A DNA stretch of 64,000 bases from Hymenobacter lucidus (GTDB lineage: Bacteria; Bacteroidota; Bacteroidia; Cytophagales; Hymenobacteraceae), in the NCBI RefSeq assembly GCF_020447265.1, contig NZ_JAJADR010000006.1:310001-374000 (forward strand). The letters are read 5' to 3'. The notes under the pieces are model-generated. The model worked only from the letters and a program-made list of their open reading frames with translations, did no database searches and was not told the DNA's origin. Numbering within the stretch: position 1 is the first letter of the stretch; the number at the start of each line of letters is the position of its first letter. This document shows, in pieces, positions 49,331-57,778 of the stretch. The position numbers and the translations under genes were made by a program.

Positions 49331-49366
49331 AAAAAGCCGGAACACTTGCGTGCTCCGGCTTTTTTC
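49331..49366. terminator. Bidirectional terminator
   Basis: AAAAAGCCGGA / TCCGGCTTTTT stem with an inner AC/GC mismatch region, between convergent genes. Confidence 0.85.
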
Positions 49367-49387
49367 CAATGCTTACCGTTTAGTAAT

Positions 49388-50320
49388 CTAGCGCTTCACG
49401 CACACATAGATATAGTCACCACCGGCACCCTTGTTGAGGTCGACGCCTACTCGCTCCCAGCCGGCTGGGGGCTGCTGGGCCTGATTGCGGCTGGAAAGCA
49501 CGCCTACTTCCCGAATCGGGGCCCCGAAGCTGGTTTCGCGGGCGGCATACGCAAAAATATAGTCGCCACCGGCCCCGCTGTTCAGATCCAACTGGCTGTC
49601 GTAGGTATTAAAGGTGTTCGTGGTAGCATTGTACTGCCCGTACCAGATCGGCTGGTGCTGATCGGGCCAGCTGCCGGGTTGGCCGAAGCTCCGGGTCAGA
49701 ATGCTTACCCGCGTGAGCGGGCTGCTGCCATAGTCGCCCTGCCGGGTGAAAGTCAGGTAGATATAGTCGCCACCCGCTCCTTTATTCAAGTCCGAGTTCA
49801 GTCGGATATGTCCTGGATACAGCCAGCTCGAATTACTGTCAGTTACCAGTTTCAGGTCCAGAATATAATTACTGGGGTAATATGGGCTTGCCCCCAGATT
49901 TTCGCTGGTAACAAAGGTGTAGGGCGGCGGGTAGTAGCCACCGCCACCGCCGCACCCGTCGCAGGGCTCGTCGGGCTGCACGTATTTCGACTCCACGGTG
50001 CCGCCAGTGCCGCTGCCAGCCTTCAGAGCCACTTCCCGCTTGGGCCGCACGATACGGGCGCGCCCGTTGCTGATGACCCGGGTTTCTTTGCTCACATACT
50101 GGCCAAAAGCATCGACGCGCTTACCGGCTTCGACTTCCGTGATAAACTGCTGCCAATTGAGGGTTTGGGCCGTTTCGCTAATGCCACGGGCGTTTTGAGC
50201 GGTGGCAGAAGCTGAGCTGGGCGCAATGTCCTGCGTGTCTTCTTTGCTGCAGCTCAGCAGGCTGCCTAAAGCGCCCAGAGCCAGGGCCGTGATACCAAAT
50301 CGAAGTGTTGAAAATTGCAT
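49388..50320 (-). CDS. Lipoprotein with MABP-type beta-prism repeats
   Basis: A 310-residue lipoprotein: MQFSTLRFGITALALGALGSLLSC. After a linker and a Cys/Gly-rich turn (PCDGCGGGGGYYPPPY) come repeats of the strand motif DLNKGAGGDYIY, seen three times (SDLNKGAGGDYIYLTFTRQ, LDLNSGAGGDYIFAYAA, VDLNKGAGGDYIYVCVKR). This motif marks MVB12-associated beta-prism (MABP) domains, used for membrane contact in eukaryotic ESCRT-I and bacterial pore-forming proteins. Role here unknown. A good promoter lies about 105 bases upstream (50426-50455). Confidence 0.8.
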   Translation of the reverse strand: MQFSTLRFGITALALGALGSLLSCSKEDTQDIAPSSASATAQNARGISETAQTLNWQQFITEVEAGKRVDAFGQYVSKETRVISNGRARIVRPKREVALKAGSGTGGTVESKYVQPDEPCDGCGGGGGYYPPPYTFVTSENLGASPYYPSNYILDLKLVTDSNSSWLYPGHIRLNSDLNKGAGGDYIYLTFTRQGDYGSSPLTRVSILTRSFGQPGSWPDQHQPIWYGQYNATTNTFNTYDSQLDLNSGAGGDYIFAYAARETSFGAPIREVGVLSSRNQAQQPPAGWERVGVDLNKGAGGDYIYVCVKR

Positions 50321-50425
50321 AACAGGTGAATAAGGATTAGAAAAAAGTGAACAAACGAATGGAGGCCAGCACCACTAATAAGCTGCGAATAGAAGCCTGC
50401 TGGACTGTTTTACTTACCGATGAAT

Positions 50426-50455
50426 CAAATGTAGGCGCACTGCCACGGCTGACAA
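50426..50455 (-). promoter_or_regulatory. Promoter of the MABP lipoprotein gene
   Basis: Minus-strand TTG (50453-50455), 19-base spacer, TACATTTG (50426-50433). The leader would be about 100 bases. Confidence 0.7.
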
Positions 50456-50616
50456 GAATAGTACACTAACGGGTTGTTTGGCAGGACCAAACCCGGGTTG
50501 AACTACACGCAGCATTTTGCGCCGGCAGCTTGGGCCACCCAGGCGCATGGTCGGGCTTTACCAAGCGGGGCTTTTCTTTTCTATCTTCCGGCCCTCAAAA
50601 TTCAGAACCCTGCTTT

Positions 50617-52089
50617 ATGCCCGAACAACAAGGCCACTTTAAGCGCGCCATTACCCTCTTCGACGCCATTATGCTGGTCACCGGCAGCATGATTGGCTCC
50701 GGTATCTTTATCGTGTCGGCCAACATTGCGCGGCAGGTCGGCAGTGCGGGCTGGCTGTTGGTAGTGTGGCTACTCACCGGTTTCATCACCATGGCCGGGG
50801 CCATCAGCTACGGCGAGCTGGCTTCCATGTTCCCGAAAGTAGGCGGGCAGTACGTGTACCTGCGCGAAGCTTTCGGCCGCCTCACGGCCTTTTTGTATGG
50901 CTGGACGCTGTTTCTCGTCATTCAAACCGGCGTTATTGCCGCCGTGGCCGTGGCCTTTGCCAAGTTTACCGGCGTGCTCATCCCGTGGTTCAGCGTCAAA
51001 AACCTGCTGTTTTCCATCGGGCCCTTCGATTTCAGTAGCGTGCAGCTGCTGGCCATTATACTGATTGTGGTCATCACGGCCATCAACGCCCGCGGGGTGC
51101 AGGCCGGCAAGCTGATTCAGAACGTGCTGGGCAGCACCAAGCTCATTGCCCTGGCCCTACTCATCATTCTGGGTGTGGCCTTCGGCATCAACTCGGAGGC
51201 TATTCAGGCCAACTTCCACGACCTGTGGACGTCCACCCGCCACGCGGCACCCGGCATTACGGCCGCTACCACGCCCATCAACGGCTCGGCGTTGCTCATT
51301 GCCATCGGCATGGCCATGTCGGGCTCCCTGTTTTCGTCCGACTCTTGGAACAACATCGGCTTCGCCGGCGAGGAAATTCAGAACCCGGAACGCACCCTGG
51401 TGCGCAGCATGGCCATCGGCACGGCCATCGTCACGGCCCTCTACATCCTGATCAACATTGTATACCTACTGGTGTTGCCTCTAGAAGGCTCGCCCGAGGC
51501 TACCACCATTGCCGGCCGGGGCATCATGTACGCCACCGACGACCGGGTAGCCACCGCCGTGGCCGAATCGGTGCTGGGGCCGGCGGGAGCCTACGTGCTG
51601 GCTGTGCTCATCATGCTGAGCACGTTTGGCGCCAACAACGGTATTATTCTGAGTGGGGCGCGGGCCTACTTTGCCATGGCTAAAGACGGCCTGTTCTTCC
51701 CCGGCTTGGCCCAGCTCAACCGCGCCGGCGTGCCGGGCCGGGCGCTGTGGGTGCAGTGCCTGTGGGCCTGCCTGCTGTGCCTGAGCGGCTCCTACGGCCA
51801 GCTACTCGACTACGTCATGTTCTCCGTTATCCTGTTCTACGTCGTCACCATCATCGGCATTTTCGTGCTGCGCCGCACCCGCCCCGATGCTCCCCGGCCC
51901 TACCGCGCCTGGGGCTACCCGGTGCTGCCGCTGCTGTACGTGGTGCTGTCGTCCACGTTCTGCATCATTCTGCTCATTGCCCCCGACACGGCCGAATTTT
52001 CCCGCCGGGGCCTGCTGCTGGTAGCCGTGGGCGTGCCGGTGTACTTCCTGTTTGGGAAGCGCTTTGCCAACAAGCAGCCGGCGGAATAA
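50617..52089 (+). CDS. Amino acid permease (APC superfamily)
   Basis: A 490-residue membrane transporter with twelve hydrophobic segments. The first helix has the family motif FDAIMLVTGSMIGSGIFIVSANIARQVG, which lines the substrate site, followed by GWLLVVWLLTGFITMAGAISYGELASMFPKVGGQYVYLREAFG. LAT/CAT-like members exchange or import amino acids; the substrate cannot be told. The ATG at 50617 (MPEQQGHFKRAITLFDAIML) gives the usual short cytoplasmic N-terminus. Confidence 0.93.
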   Translation: MPEQQGHFKRAITLFDAIMLVTGSMIGSGIFIVSANIARQVGSAGWLLVVWLLTGFITMAGAISYGELASMFPKVGGQYVYLREAFGRLTAFLYGWTLFLVIQTGVIAAVAVAFAKFTGVLIPWFSVKNLLFSIGPFDFSSVQLLAIILIVVITAINARGVQAGKLIQNVLGSTKLIALALLIILGVAFGINSEAIQANFHDLWTSTRHAAPGITAATTPINGSALLIAIGMAMSGSLFSSDSWNNIGFAGEEIQNPERTLVRSMAIGTAIVTALYILINIVYLLVLPLEGSPEATTIAGRGIMYATDDRVATAVAESVLGPAGAYVLAVLIMLSTFGANNGIILSGARAYFAMAKDGLFFPGLAQLNRAGVPGRALWVQCLWACLLCLSGSYGQLLDYVMFSVILFYVVTIIGIFVLRRTRPDAPRPYRAWGYPVLPLLYVVLSSTFCIILLIAPDTAEFSRRGLLLVAVGVPVYFLFGKRFANKQPAE

Positions 52090-52100
52090 GACGACTCAAG

Positions 52101-52144
52101 CCAACAAAAAGCCCTGCCGTTTTCACGGCAGGGCTTTTTGTTGG
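52101..52144. terminator. Bidirectional terminator after the permease gene
   Basis: Perfect 20-bp arms (CCAACAAAAAGCCCTGCCGT and complement) around TTTC, between convergent genes. Confidence 0.95.
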
Positions 52145-52165
52145 GCAATAAACCAGACTGGGCTA

Positions 52166-52864
52166 CTACCGGCGGCGGCGCTTCCCACCTTCCGAGGGCG
52201 TCAGCGTCACGTTGAGGGGCTGCCCGCCCTTGGCGCGCATTTCCTGGTCCTGGTAGCCGCCGTAGCCATACACCAGCGTGTTGTCGCCGGCTGGTACTTC
52301 CAATGTGTAGTTGCCGTTGGCATCGGTGCCGGTGCCTTTGCGCGAGCCTTTCACCAGCACGGTAGCACCCGCCAGTGGCCGGCCGTTCTCGTCCAGAATC
52401 CGGCCTGACAGCGTCACGGTTGATGGCTCAACGGGGGCGGCCGGGGCAGCCAAGGCTTCGGGCTCGGGGGCGGCTTCGGGCTGGGCGGCCTCGGTAGTGG
52501 CAACAGGCTGCGCCGCTACTGTAGCGGTAGCGGCCATGGGGCGGGCCACGGGCCGGGCGGCCACGGTGGCCGTAGTGGCGGCGGTAGCAGCGGCGTCTGC
52601 GGCTTCATCGGCGGGCTTCTCTTCGTCTACGGGGCGGCTGCCGGTTACGGTAGCATCGCCGAGTACCACGGAAGGCATCACGCTGGCAATAGCCGATTTG
52701 GCCGTTTTGGCGGGTACGAAAGCGTAGCCCAGGCCAGCAAAGAGAACTATGGCGCCCACAATTATTGCCAGTCGGCCATTGCCGGACGACAAGTCTTCTT
52801 CCTCACTGTTCAGCAGTTCGGCGTCGTCGGTTTCAGGCTCATTGGAGGGGGTAGAAGTGCTCAT
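52166..52864 (-). CDS. Single-pass membrane protein with carboxypeptidase-regulatory-like domain
   Basis: A 232-residue protein: acidic cytoplasmic N-terminus (NEPETDDAELLNSEEEDLSSG), one membrane helix (LAIIVGAIVLFAGLGYAFV), an Ala/Pro/Thr-rich periplasmic linker of about 80 residues, then a CarboxypepD_reg-like domain: VTLSGRILDENGRPLAGATVLVKGSRKGTGTDANGNYTLEVPAG. It ends in GGKRRRR. This layout is like the N-terminal plug extension of TonB-dependent receptors without a barrel, or of anti-sigma-type proteins. Function unknown. Confidence 0.8.
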   Translation of the reverse strand: MSTSTPSNEPETDDAELLNSEEEDLSSGNGRLAIIVGAIVLFAGLGYAFVPAKTAKSAIASVMPSVVLGDATVTGSRPVDEEKPADEAADAAATAATTATVAARPVARPMAATATVAAQPVATTEAAQPEAAPEPEALAAPAAPVEPSTVTLSGRILDENGRPLAGATVLVKGSRKGTGTDANGNYTLEVPAGDNTLVYGYGGYQDQEMRAKGGQPLNVTLTPSEGGKRRRR

Positions 52865-53248
52865 AGATGTGAAAATGGTGGGTTAAAGAGGATGATCAGT
52901 TAGCCGAAGTCAATGCAGCCAGCCAAGCCGCTAGGAGGCGCTTTTAGTTGCAGCGTTAATTCGGGTTTCTAAAGATATAGAAATACTCTTTCACGGTCCT
53001 AACATTTGCGTAACCTAAACGCAGCAGCTTCCGTAGTGCCAGGTCCTTGTCAAACCGCTTTCTTATAGAGCCATACCACTTTGACAAAGGTCAAGCAGCT
53101 GGGCTCGGTAGTACCGCATCAACGCTAGCCAAGCACCAATGGAACCTATGCGGCCGTCGTCCGCCACCCAGCTTCTGCGGTAACCGACAGGCACAAAAAA
53201 AGCCTCGTACCGCACGGCACGAGGCTTTTTTACCGTCTAAGCACGAGG
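52865..53248. other. Intergenic region with one terminator
   Basis: No gene seen. It holds the upstream region of the single-pass membrane protein gene (minus-strand TATCTTTA near 52970 is one base off the -7 consensus) and the terminator at 53194-53232. Confidence 0.5.
53194..53232 (-). terminator. Terminator of the hydrophilic 125-residue gene
   Basis: AAAAAAGCCTCGT / ACGAGGCTTTTTT stem, with T-runs on both strands. Confidence 0.85.
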
Positions 53249-53626
53249 TTAGTCGCGGGGGGTGCGGGCGGGGCCGCTGGGCTCTTTCTCGCCGAACTTC
53301 TGCTCCCGGGTGCGCAGGTCCATGTCTTTTTCTACGCTGCCCTCCATTTCGAAGCCCGGGCCCTGGGCCTGCTCGCCAGCATTGGTGTGGTCGTTGGCGC
53401 CGTAGGGCGTCAGGTCGTCGCCGCCAATGTGCAGGTTTTCGAGCTGGTCTTTCTGGTCGCTACGCTGGGTGTAGCCGTTGGGGCCCACGTTGCGGTGCGC
53501 GGAGGGGTCGTCGCCCGATTTGCCGTTGCTTTCGCCGGCTTTGTATTCCTTTTCGTTTTCCAGCCGCTCGTTTTTGCTGAATTGAGTGCCTTCGGTGAGA
53601 TTCTTGTTTTCGTTATCGGTAGCCAT
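53249..53626 (-). CDS. Highly hydrophilic 125-residue protein
   Basis: No hydrophobic segment at all: rich in Glu, Asp, Lys, Gly, Asn and Gln, with few aromatic residues (for example ENEKEYKAGESNGKSGDD, GDDLTPYGANDHTNAGEQ). The composition is like hydrophilin or stress-related disordered proteins common in Hymenobacter-type genomes. It has its own terminator and stands alone. No defined domain is recognised. Confidence 0.65.
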   Translation of the reverse strand: MATDNENKNLTEGTQFSKNERLENEKEYKAGESNGKSGDDPSAHRNVGPNGYTQRSDQKDQLENLHIGGDDLTPYGANDHTNAGEQAQGPGFEMEGSVEKDMDLRTREQKFGEKEPSGPARTPRD

Positions 53627-53692
53627 AGTCTTGGGTGCTAAGGTTGATGGTGGGTATGTGCATACTTACGCACCACGGGCGCCGAAGTTGGC

Positions 53693-54457
53693 TTACCGGC
53701 TGCCATCGTTCAGGGCCCAGTTGTAGTCGTAGTAGCCAATAACGAAGCTGGCCGGAATGGGCTGCTCGCCCCGAAATTGGTTGATATAGGCCACCGTGGA
53801 TTTGCCGGTAGCCTTAAAATCGGCCTCGTACCAGTGGAAAATCTCCGACAGGAGCACTTTTTTCGTGCTGTTGTCTACCCGGATAAACTGCGAATTCTGG
53901 AGCACGCGCCGGGCCTGGGTTGTAAGCTGCGCCTCCACCGTAGTCGGGGCGTAAGCCTCGGGGCTCAGCTGCGGGCAGCCTTGGGCGGCGCACACCAGGG
54001 CAAAATGCACCCGCGGGTCGTTGTAGGGCTTGCGGAGCTTGTTGGTTTCTAGCTCATTCAGCGTCATTTGCTCCCCGGCTACCAACCGTTGCTGCTTGTC
54101 GAAAAAGCCCGGCAGCTTCATCACCGAGGTTAGCGGATACTTTTCGACCACGGCTCCAATTACCAGCAGGTTGTAGGCATTCAGGTAAAACGCCTTCTGC
54201 CCGGCCGCCGGCAGCATCTGCGTCTTCATCGTCCGGACCTGCTCCAGCAGGCCCTTTAGCGCGGCCGGCCGGCTTTTGATGGCGCGGTAGTTCACGTTGC
54301 CTTCCGGGCCCACGTACTGCCGCAGAAACCCGTTGGCGGCGGCTACGAAGGAATTTATATCCGGCGCGGCGGGCCGGGCCTGGGCAACGGCCGCACTATT
54401 GCCCGTTAGAATAAGAAGGGCCAACGCCAGCCCGGCAACGCGCATAAATCCAAACAT
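53693..54457 (-). CDS. DUF547 exported protein
   Basis: A 254-residue protein with a signal peptide (MFGFMRVAGLALALLILTGNSAAVAQA). DUF547 motifs are plain: NVNYRAIKSRPAAL, KAFYLNAYNLLVIGAVVEKYPL, LNELETNKLRKPYNDPRVHFALVCAAQGCPQLSPEAY and LSEIFHWYEADF. Related domains show a papain-like thiol-peptidase pattern; the Cys of ALVCAAQGCP and the His of DPRVHFAL are conserved here. Function unknown. It is divergent from the redox operon. Confidence 0.92.
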   Translation of the reverse strand: MFGFMRVAGLALALLILTGNSAAVAQARPAAPDINSFVAAANGFLRQYVGPEGNVNYRAIKSRPAALKGLLEQVRTMKTQMLPAAGQKAFYLNAYNLLVIGAVVEKYPLTSVMKLPGFFDKQQRLVAGEQMTLNELETNKLRKPYNDPRVHFALVCAAQGCPQLSPEAYAPTTVEAQLTTQARRVLQNSQFIRVDNSTKKVLLSEIFHWYEADFKATGKSTVAYINQFRGEQPIPASFVIGYYDYNWALNDGSR

Positions 54458-54557
54458 GGACGAAAAAAGTAAGTTTAGGGAGCAATGGGTAGGCCTGCTG
54501 GCAAACCTGACGCCACAAACGTAACAGCCCGGTGGCCGGATTGTGCGGCCGGGCGGC

Positions 54558-54565
54558 TACATTTG
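54558..54565 (+). promoter_or_regulatory. Redox-operon promoter -7 element
   Basis: TACATTTG fits TAnnTTTG; TTG at 54541-54543 is 14 bases upstream (short spacing). The leader is about 39 bases. Confidence 0.55.
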
Positions 54566-54609
54566 ATTCCGGCCGCTTTTTCTCCCGCTTTCCGCGCCTT
54601 TCCCTTCCT

Positions 54610-55935
54610 ATGCGCCTTCTCATTATCGGCAACGGCATTACCGGCGTCACGGCGGCCCTCACCGTGCGCCGCCTGCAGCCCGAGGCCCAGATTACCCTGG
54701 TGTCCGACGAGAGCGAGCAGCACTACTCGCGCACGGCGCTGATGTACGTGTACATGGGCCATATGCGCCAGCAGGATATTCGGCCCTACGACGACTGGTT
54801 CTGGCCGGAAAACCGTCTGACGCTCCTCCACGCCACCGCCACCAGCCTCGATACGCAAGCCCGGCAGGTAACACTCAGTAACGGGCAGCAACTGCCCTAC
54901 GACAAGTTGCTGCTGGCTACCGGCTCAGTAAGCCGGCTCACTGGCTGGCCTGGCCGGGAGCTGCGCGGCGTACAGGGCCTCTACGGCCTGCCCGACCTGG
55001 CCCGCATGGAGCAGGATACCCACGGTATCAAGCAGGCGGTAGTAGTCGGCGGCGGCCTGATTGGGGTGGAGTTGGCCGAAATGCTCCACTCCCGCGGTAT
55101 CGGCGTTACCGTGCTGGTGCGCGACGCGCACTACTGGGGCTCAGTGCTGCCCGCGGCCGAGGCCCGGCTGGTGCAGCAGCAGTTCGAGCACCACGGCATA
55201 ACGGTACGATACCTCACCGAGCTGGCCGAAATCGTGGGGAATGCGGCGGGGCGGGTGCAGGCCGTGCGCACCACCGCCGGCGAGGAGCTGGCCTGCCAGT
55301 GGGTGGGCCTGGCCACGGGCGTGACGCCCAACCTGGCGCTGGCGCAAACCTCGGCGGTGGAAACTGACCGGGGAATACTGGTGGACGAGCAGCTGCAAAC
55401 CAACGTGCCCGATGTGTATGCCGCGGGCGACTGTGCCCAGTTTCGCCAGCCCGGCCGCGGTGAAGTACCCATCGAGCAGCTCTGGTACACGGGCCGGATG
55501 CAGGGCGAAACGGTAGCCCATACGCTGTGCGGTACACCCACCGCCTACCGGCGCGGGGTATGGTTCAACTCAGCCAAGTTTTTTCACCTCGAATACCAGA
55601 CCTACGGCCGCGTGCCGGTCCAGCCCGAAACCGGCACCGACAGCTTCTATTGGGAGCACCCCGGTGGCCGCCACGCCCTGCGCCTCAACTTCAACAGCGC
55701 GCCCGGCCACGCCGTAACGGGCTTCAATGCCCTGGGCCTACGCCTGCGCCACGCCGTGTGCGAACAGTGGATCAGCAACCAGACGCCTGTGCGGGAAGTA
55801 GTAGCTACGCTGGGAGCCGCTAACTTTGACCCGGAATTTTACCGCCAGCACGAGGCCGACATCGTCCGGCGCTTCAACCAGCAGTTTCCGCAGCACGCGG
55901 CCGTTTTGCAGCGCCGCAAGGGCCTTTGGGGTTGA
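54610..55935 (+). CDS. FAD-dependent pyridine-nucleotide oxidoreductase
   Basis: A 441-residue two-dinucleotide-binding-domain flavoprotein. The FAD motif LLIIGNGITGVTAAL starts at residue 4, the NAD(P)H motif AVVVGGGLIGVELAEML is near 140-157, and the second FAD site is DVYAAGDCAQF. Cys that would form a redox disulfide are not at the usual position, so it is closer to rubredoxin or ferredoxin reductases than to lipoamide dehydrogenases. Its C-terminal 110 residues are specific to the family. It is the first gene of a four-gene unit with a polyferredoxin, which could be its electron partner. Confidence 0.9.
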   Translation: MRLLIIGNGITGVTAALTVRRLQPEAQITLVSDESEQHYSRTALMYVYMGHMRQQDIRPYDDWFWPENRLTLLHATATSLDTQARQVTLSNGQQLPYDKLLLATGSVSRLTGWPGRELRGVQGLYGLPDLARMEQDTHGIKQAVVVGGGLIGVELAEMLHSRGIGVTVLVRDAHYWGSVLPAAEARLVQQQFEHHGITVRYLTELAEIVGNAAGRVQAVRTTAGEELACQWVGLATGVTPNLALAQTSAVETDRGILVDEQLQTNVPDVYAAGDCAQFRQPGRGEVPIEQLWYTGRMQGETVAHTLCGTPTAYRRGVWFNSAKFFHLEYQTYGRVPVQPETGTDSFYWEHPGGRHALRLNFNSAPGHAVTGFNALGLRLRHAVCEQWISNQTPVREVVATLGAANFDPEFYRQHEADIVRRFNQQFPQHAAVLQRRKGLWG

Positions 55936-56058
55936 TTCAGGGTTTGCGGGTGAGTGGTTTTTGCCCATTCGCTGTTCCTACTCCGGCACCGGAAACCACC
56001 GCCCGCCACTATTCACGTCCCGGCTCTTCGCCTTCACCACCAAGCATCACGCAACCCC

Positions 56059-56286
56059 ATGGATTTTAGCAAGCTTTACCGCCCCAGCGCCCTCAACAGC
56101 TACCAGTTTATTGCGCTTACGGGCCTGATTATGAGCGTAGCGGCTCACCTCATCCTGCATTATTTTGTGCACCGGATGCCCGAGGGCTTCAACTGGCTGT
56201 ACCTATGCTGGGCGGGCCTCTACATCGTGGGCTCTTTGCTTAACTTGTTTGGCAAGCCCGACGAAGGCCACCATCACCACCACTAA
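56059..56286 (+). CDS. 75-residue membrane protein with natural C-terminal poly-His
   Basis: Two hydrophobic segments (YQFIALTGLIMSVAAHLILHYFV and FNWLYLCWAGLYIVGSLLNLF) with a short cytoplasmic start (MDFSKLYRPSAL). The protein ends KPDEGHHHHH, five consecutive His, plus HLILHYFVH in the first helix, so it may bind a metal or heme. The ATG at 56059 is chosen over 55954 because the earlier part is unlike a membrane-protein start. It lies between the flavoprotein and the polyferredoxin. No family recognised. Confidence 0.75.
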   Translation: MDFSKLYRPSALNSYQFIALTGLIMSVAAHLILHYFVHRMPEGFNWLYLCWAGLYIVGSLLNLFGKPDEGHHHHH

Positions 56287-56387
56287 ATTCAGAAACCAGT
56301 ATACTTCCCAGCGGGCAAAAGCTTAACTTACTGCTCCGCTTCCCGCTCCGCCCTGCTCCTGCCCTCCCCCATTCGCCTTCTCTCTCC

Positions 56388-57773
56388 ATGTCTTCTTCTC
56401 CCGCTGCTCCCAGTCTGGCGCTGGCGCAGCCGCCTCTGAACGATATTTCTCTTGGCGAAAAAGCCGCGCTGACGGGTATCGGACTCGGGTTTCTGGCGCT
56501 GCTGGCCGCCGCGGCCGATGCCGATGCGTGGCGTGCCCGCCTCAGCCTATACGTGGCCCTGGCCCTTATCAGCGGCGGCACGCTGGGCTGGTCGTGGCTC
56601 AAATACGGCCGAAAGCCCGCCGGCCTGCAGCACGACAACCTCTGGCTCCGCAGCAGCACCAGCCGCGGGGCCGTGGCCTGGATTACGGCCGTGGTACTGA
56701 CGGGCTTCTACGTGCTGCTTTACTGGTACAGCTCGCCCGATGACAAAGGCCATTTCGGCTTGCTTAACGGCCTGGTGCACACCCTCGACCCGTTCAGCCA
56801 GCTGCTGCGCCGCCGTGCTGCCGACCAGTGGTTTCTCTACGGCACCTTCTACACGCTGGCTATTCTGCTCATGGGCGGCCGGGCGCTCTGGAAATACCGC
56901 CACTCGCGCTACCAGCTTATCCGGACCGGTTCGGTTATGTTTTTTCAGCTGGGCTTTGCTTTCGTGCTGCCAGGGTTGCTGCTGTTTTTTCAGCAGCCCG
57001 AGTTCTATTTCACCTATTTCTGGCCCCTGAAATACGACTATCTCCTGCCCGGCACCGTGGATTACCTGGTGAAGGATGGGCAGGCGCTGGGCGTATTCAT
57101 GGTGTTCTGGGGCGCGGTAATGGCTTTTCTGGCCACGCCGGTGCTCACCTACTTCTTCGGCAAGCGCTGGTACTGCTCGTGGGTGTGCGGCTGCGGCGGC
57201 CTGGCCGAAACCGCCGGTGACCCCTACCGCCAGCTCTCTGACAAAAGCCGCGCGGCCTGGCGCTGGGAAGTGCGCATTATTTACCCGGTGCTGGCTCTTA
57301 TTATTATCGTCACGGCCGCTATGTGGCTCAACCAGGTGCTGCACGGCGCAGTGCTGGGCGCGGCGGCCGACGGCCTCTATCGTTTCTACGGCTTCTTCGT
57401 GGGAGCTGTGTTTTCCGGCGTGGTGGGCGTGGGCTTCTACCCCCTGATGGGCAGCCGGGTGTGGTGCCGCTTCGGGTGCCCGATGGCCGCGTACCTGGGG
57501 CTGCTGCAAAAACACTTTTCCCGCTTCCGCATCACCACTAACGGTGGGCAGTGCATCAGCTGCGGCAACTGCTCCAACGTGTGCGAAATGGGCATCGATG
57601 TGAAGCAGTACGCCCAGCGCGGTGAGCCCATCGTGCGGGCGTCGTGCGTGGGCTGCGGCATGTGCAGCACGGCCTGCCCCCGGGGCGTGCTCAACTTGGA
57701 AAACGGTCCGCGCGAGGGCCGTTATGCCGCTTCCACCCTTATTCACGCAGATAGCCTGCGGATTTTGTCTTAG
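56388..57773 (+). CDS. NosR/NapH/CcoG-type membrane 4Fe-4S protein
   Basis: A 461-residue membrane polyferredoxin with about six membrane segments. Iron-sulfur signatures are KRWYCSWVCGCGG, SRVWCRFGCPMAAYLG, then two ferredoxin motifs CISCGNCSNVC and CVGCGMCSTAC near the C-terminus. The two CxxxCx-type membrane-loop motifs are those of NosR and NapH, which pass electrons across the membrane. It follows the His-tailed protein by 101 bases and is directly coupled to the SUMF1-like gene (5-base gap). Confidence 0.92.
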   Translation: MSSSPAAPSLALAQPPLNDISLGEKAALTGIGLGFLALLAAAADADAWRARLSLYVALALISGGTLGWSWLKYGRKPAGLQHDNLWLRSSTSRGAVAWITAVVLTGFYVLLYWYSSPDDKGHFGLLNGLVHTLDPFSQLLRRRAADQWFLYGTFYTLAILLMGGRALWKYRHSRYQLIRTGSVMFFQLGFAFVLPGLLLFFQQPEFYFTYFWPLKYDYLLPGTVDYLVKDGQALGVFMVFWGAVMAFLATPVLTYFFGKRWYCSWVCGCGGLAETAGDPYRQLSDKSRAAWRWEVRIIYPVLALIIIVTAAMWLNQVLHGAVLGAAADGLYRFYGFFVGAVFSGVVGVGFYPLMGSRVWCRFGCPMAAYLGLLQKHFSRFRITTNGGQCISCGNCSNVCEMGIDVKQYAQRGEPIVRASCVGCGMCSTACPRGVLNLENGPREGRYAASTLIHADSLRILS

Positions 57774-57778
57774 CCGTG

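Noticed and set aside
53047..53580. 177-codon plus-strand frame
   Set aside because: It passes through a terminator stem and is antisense to the 125-residue hydrophilic gene with its better composition.
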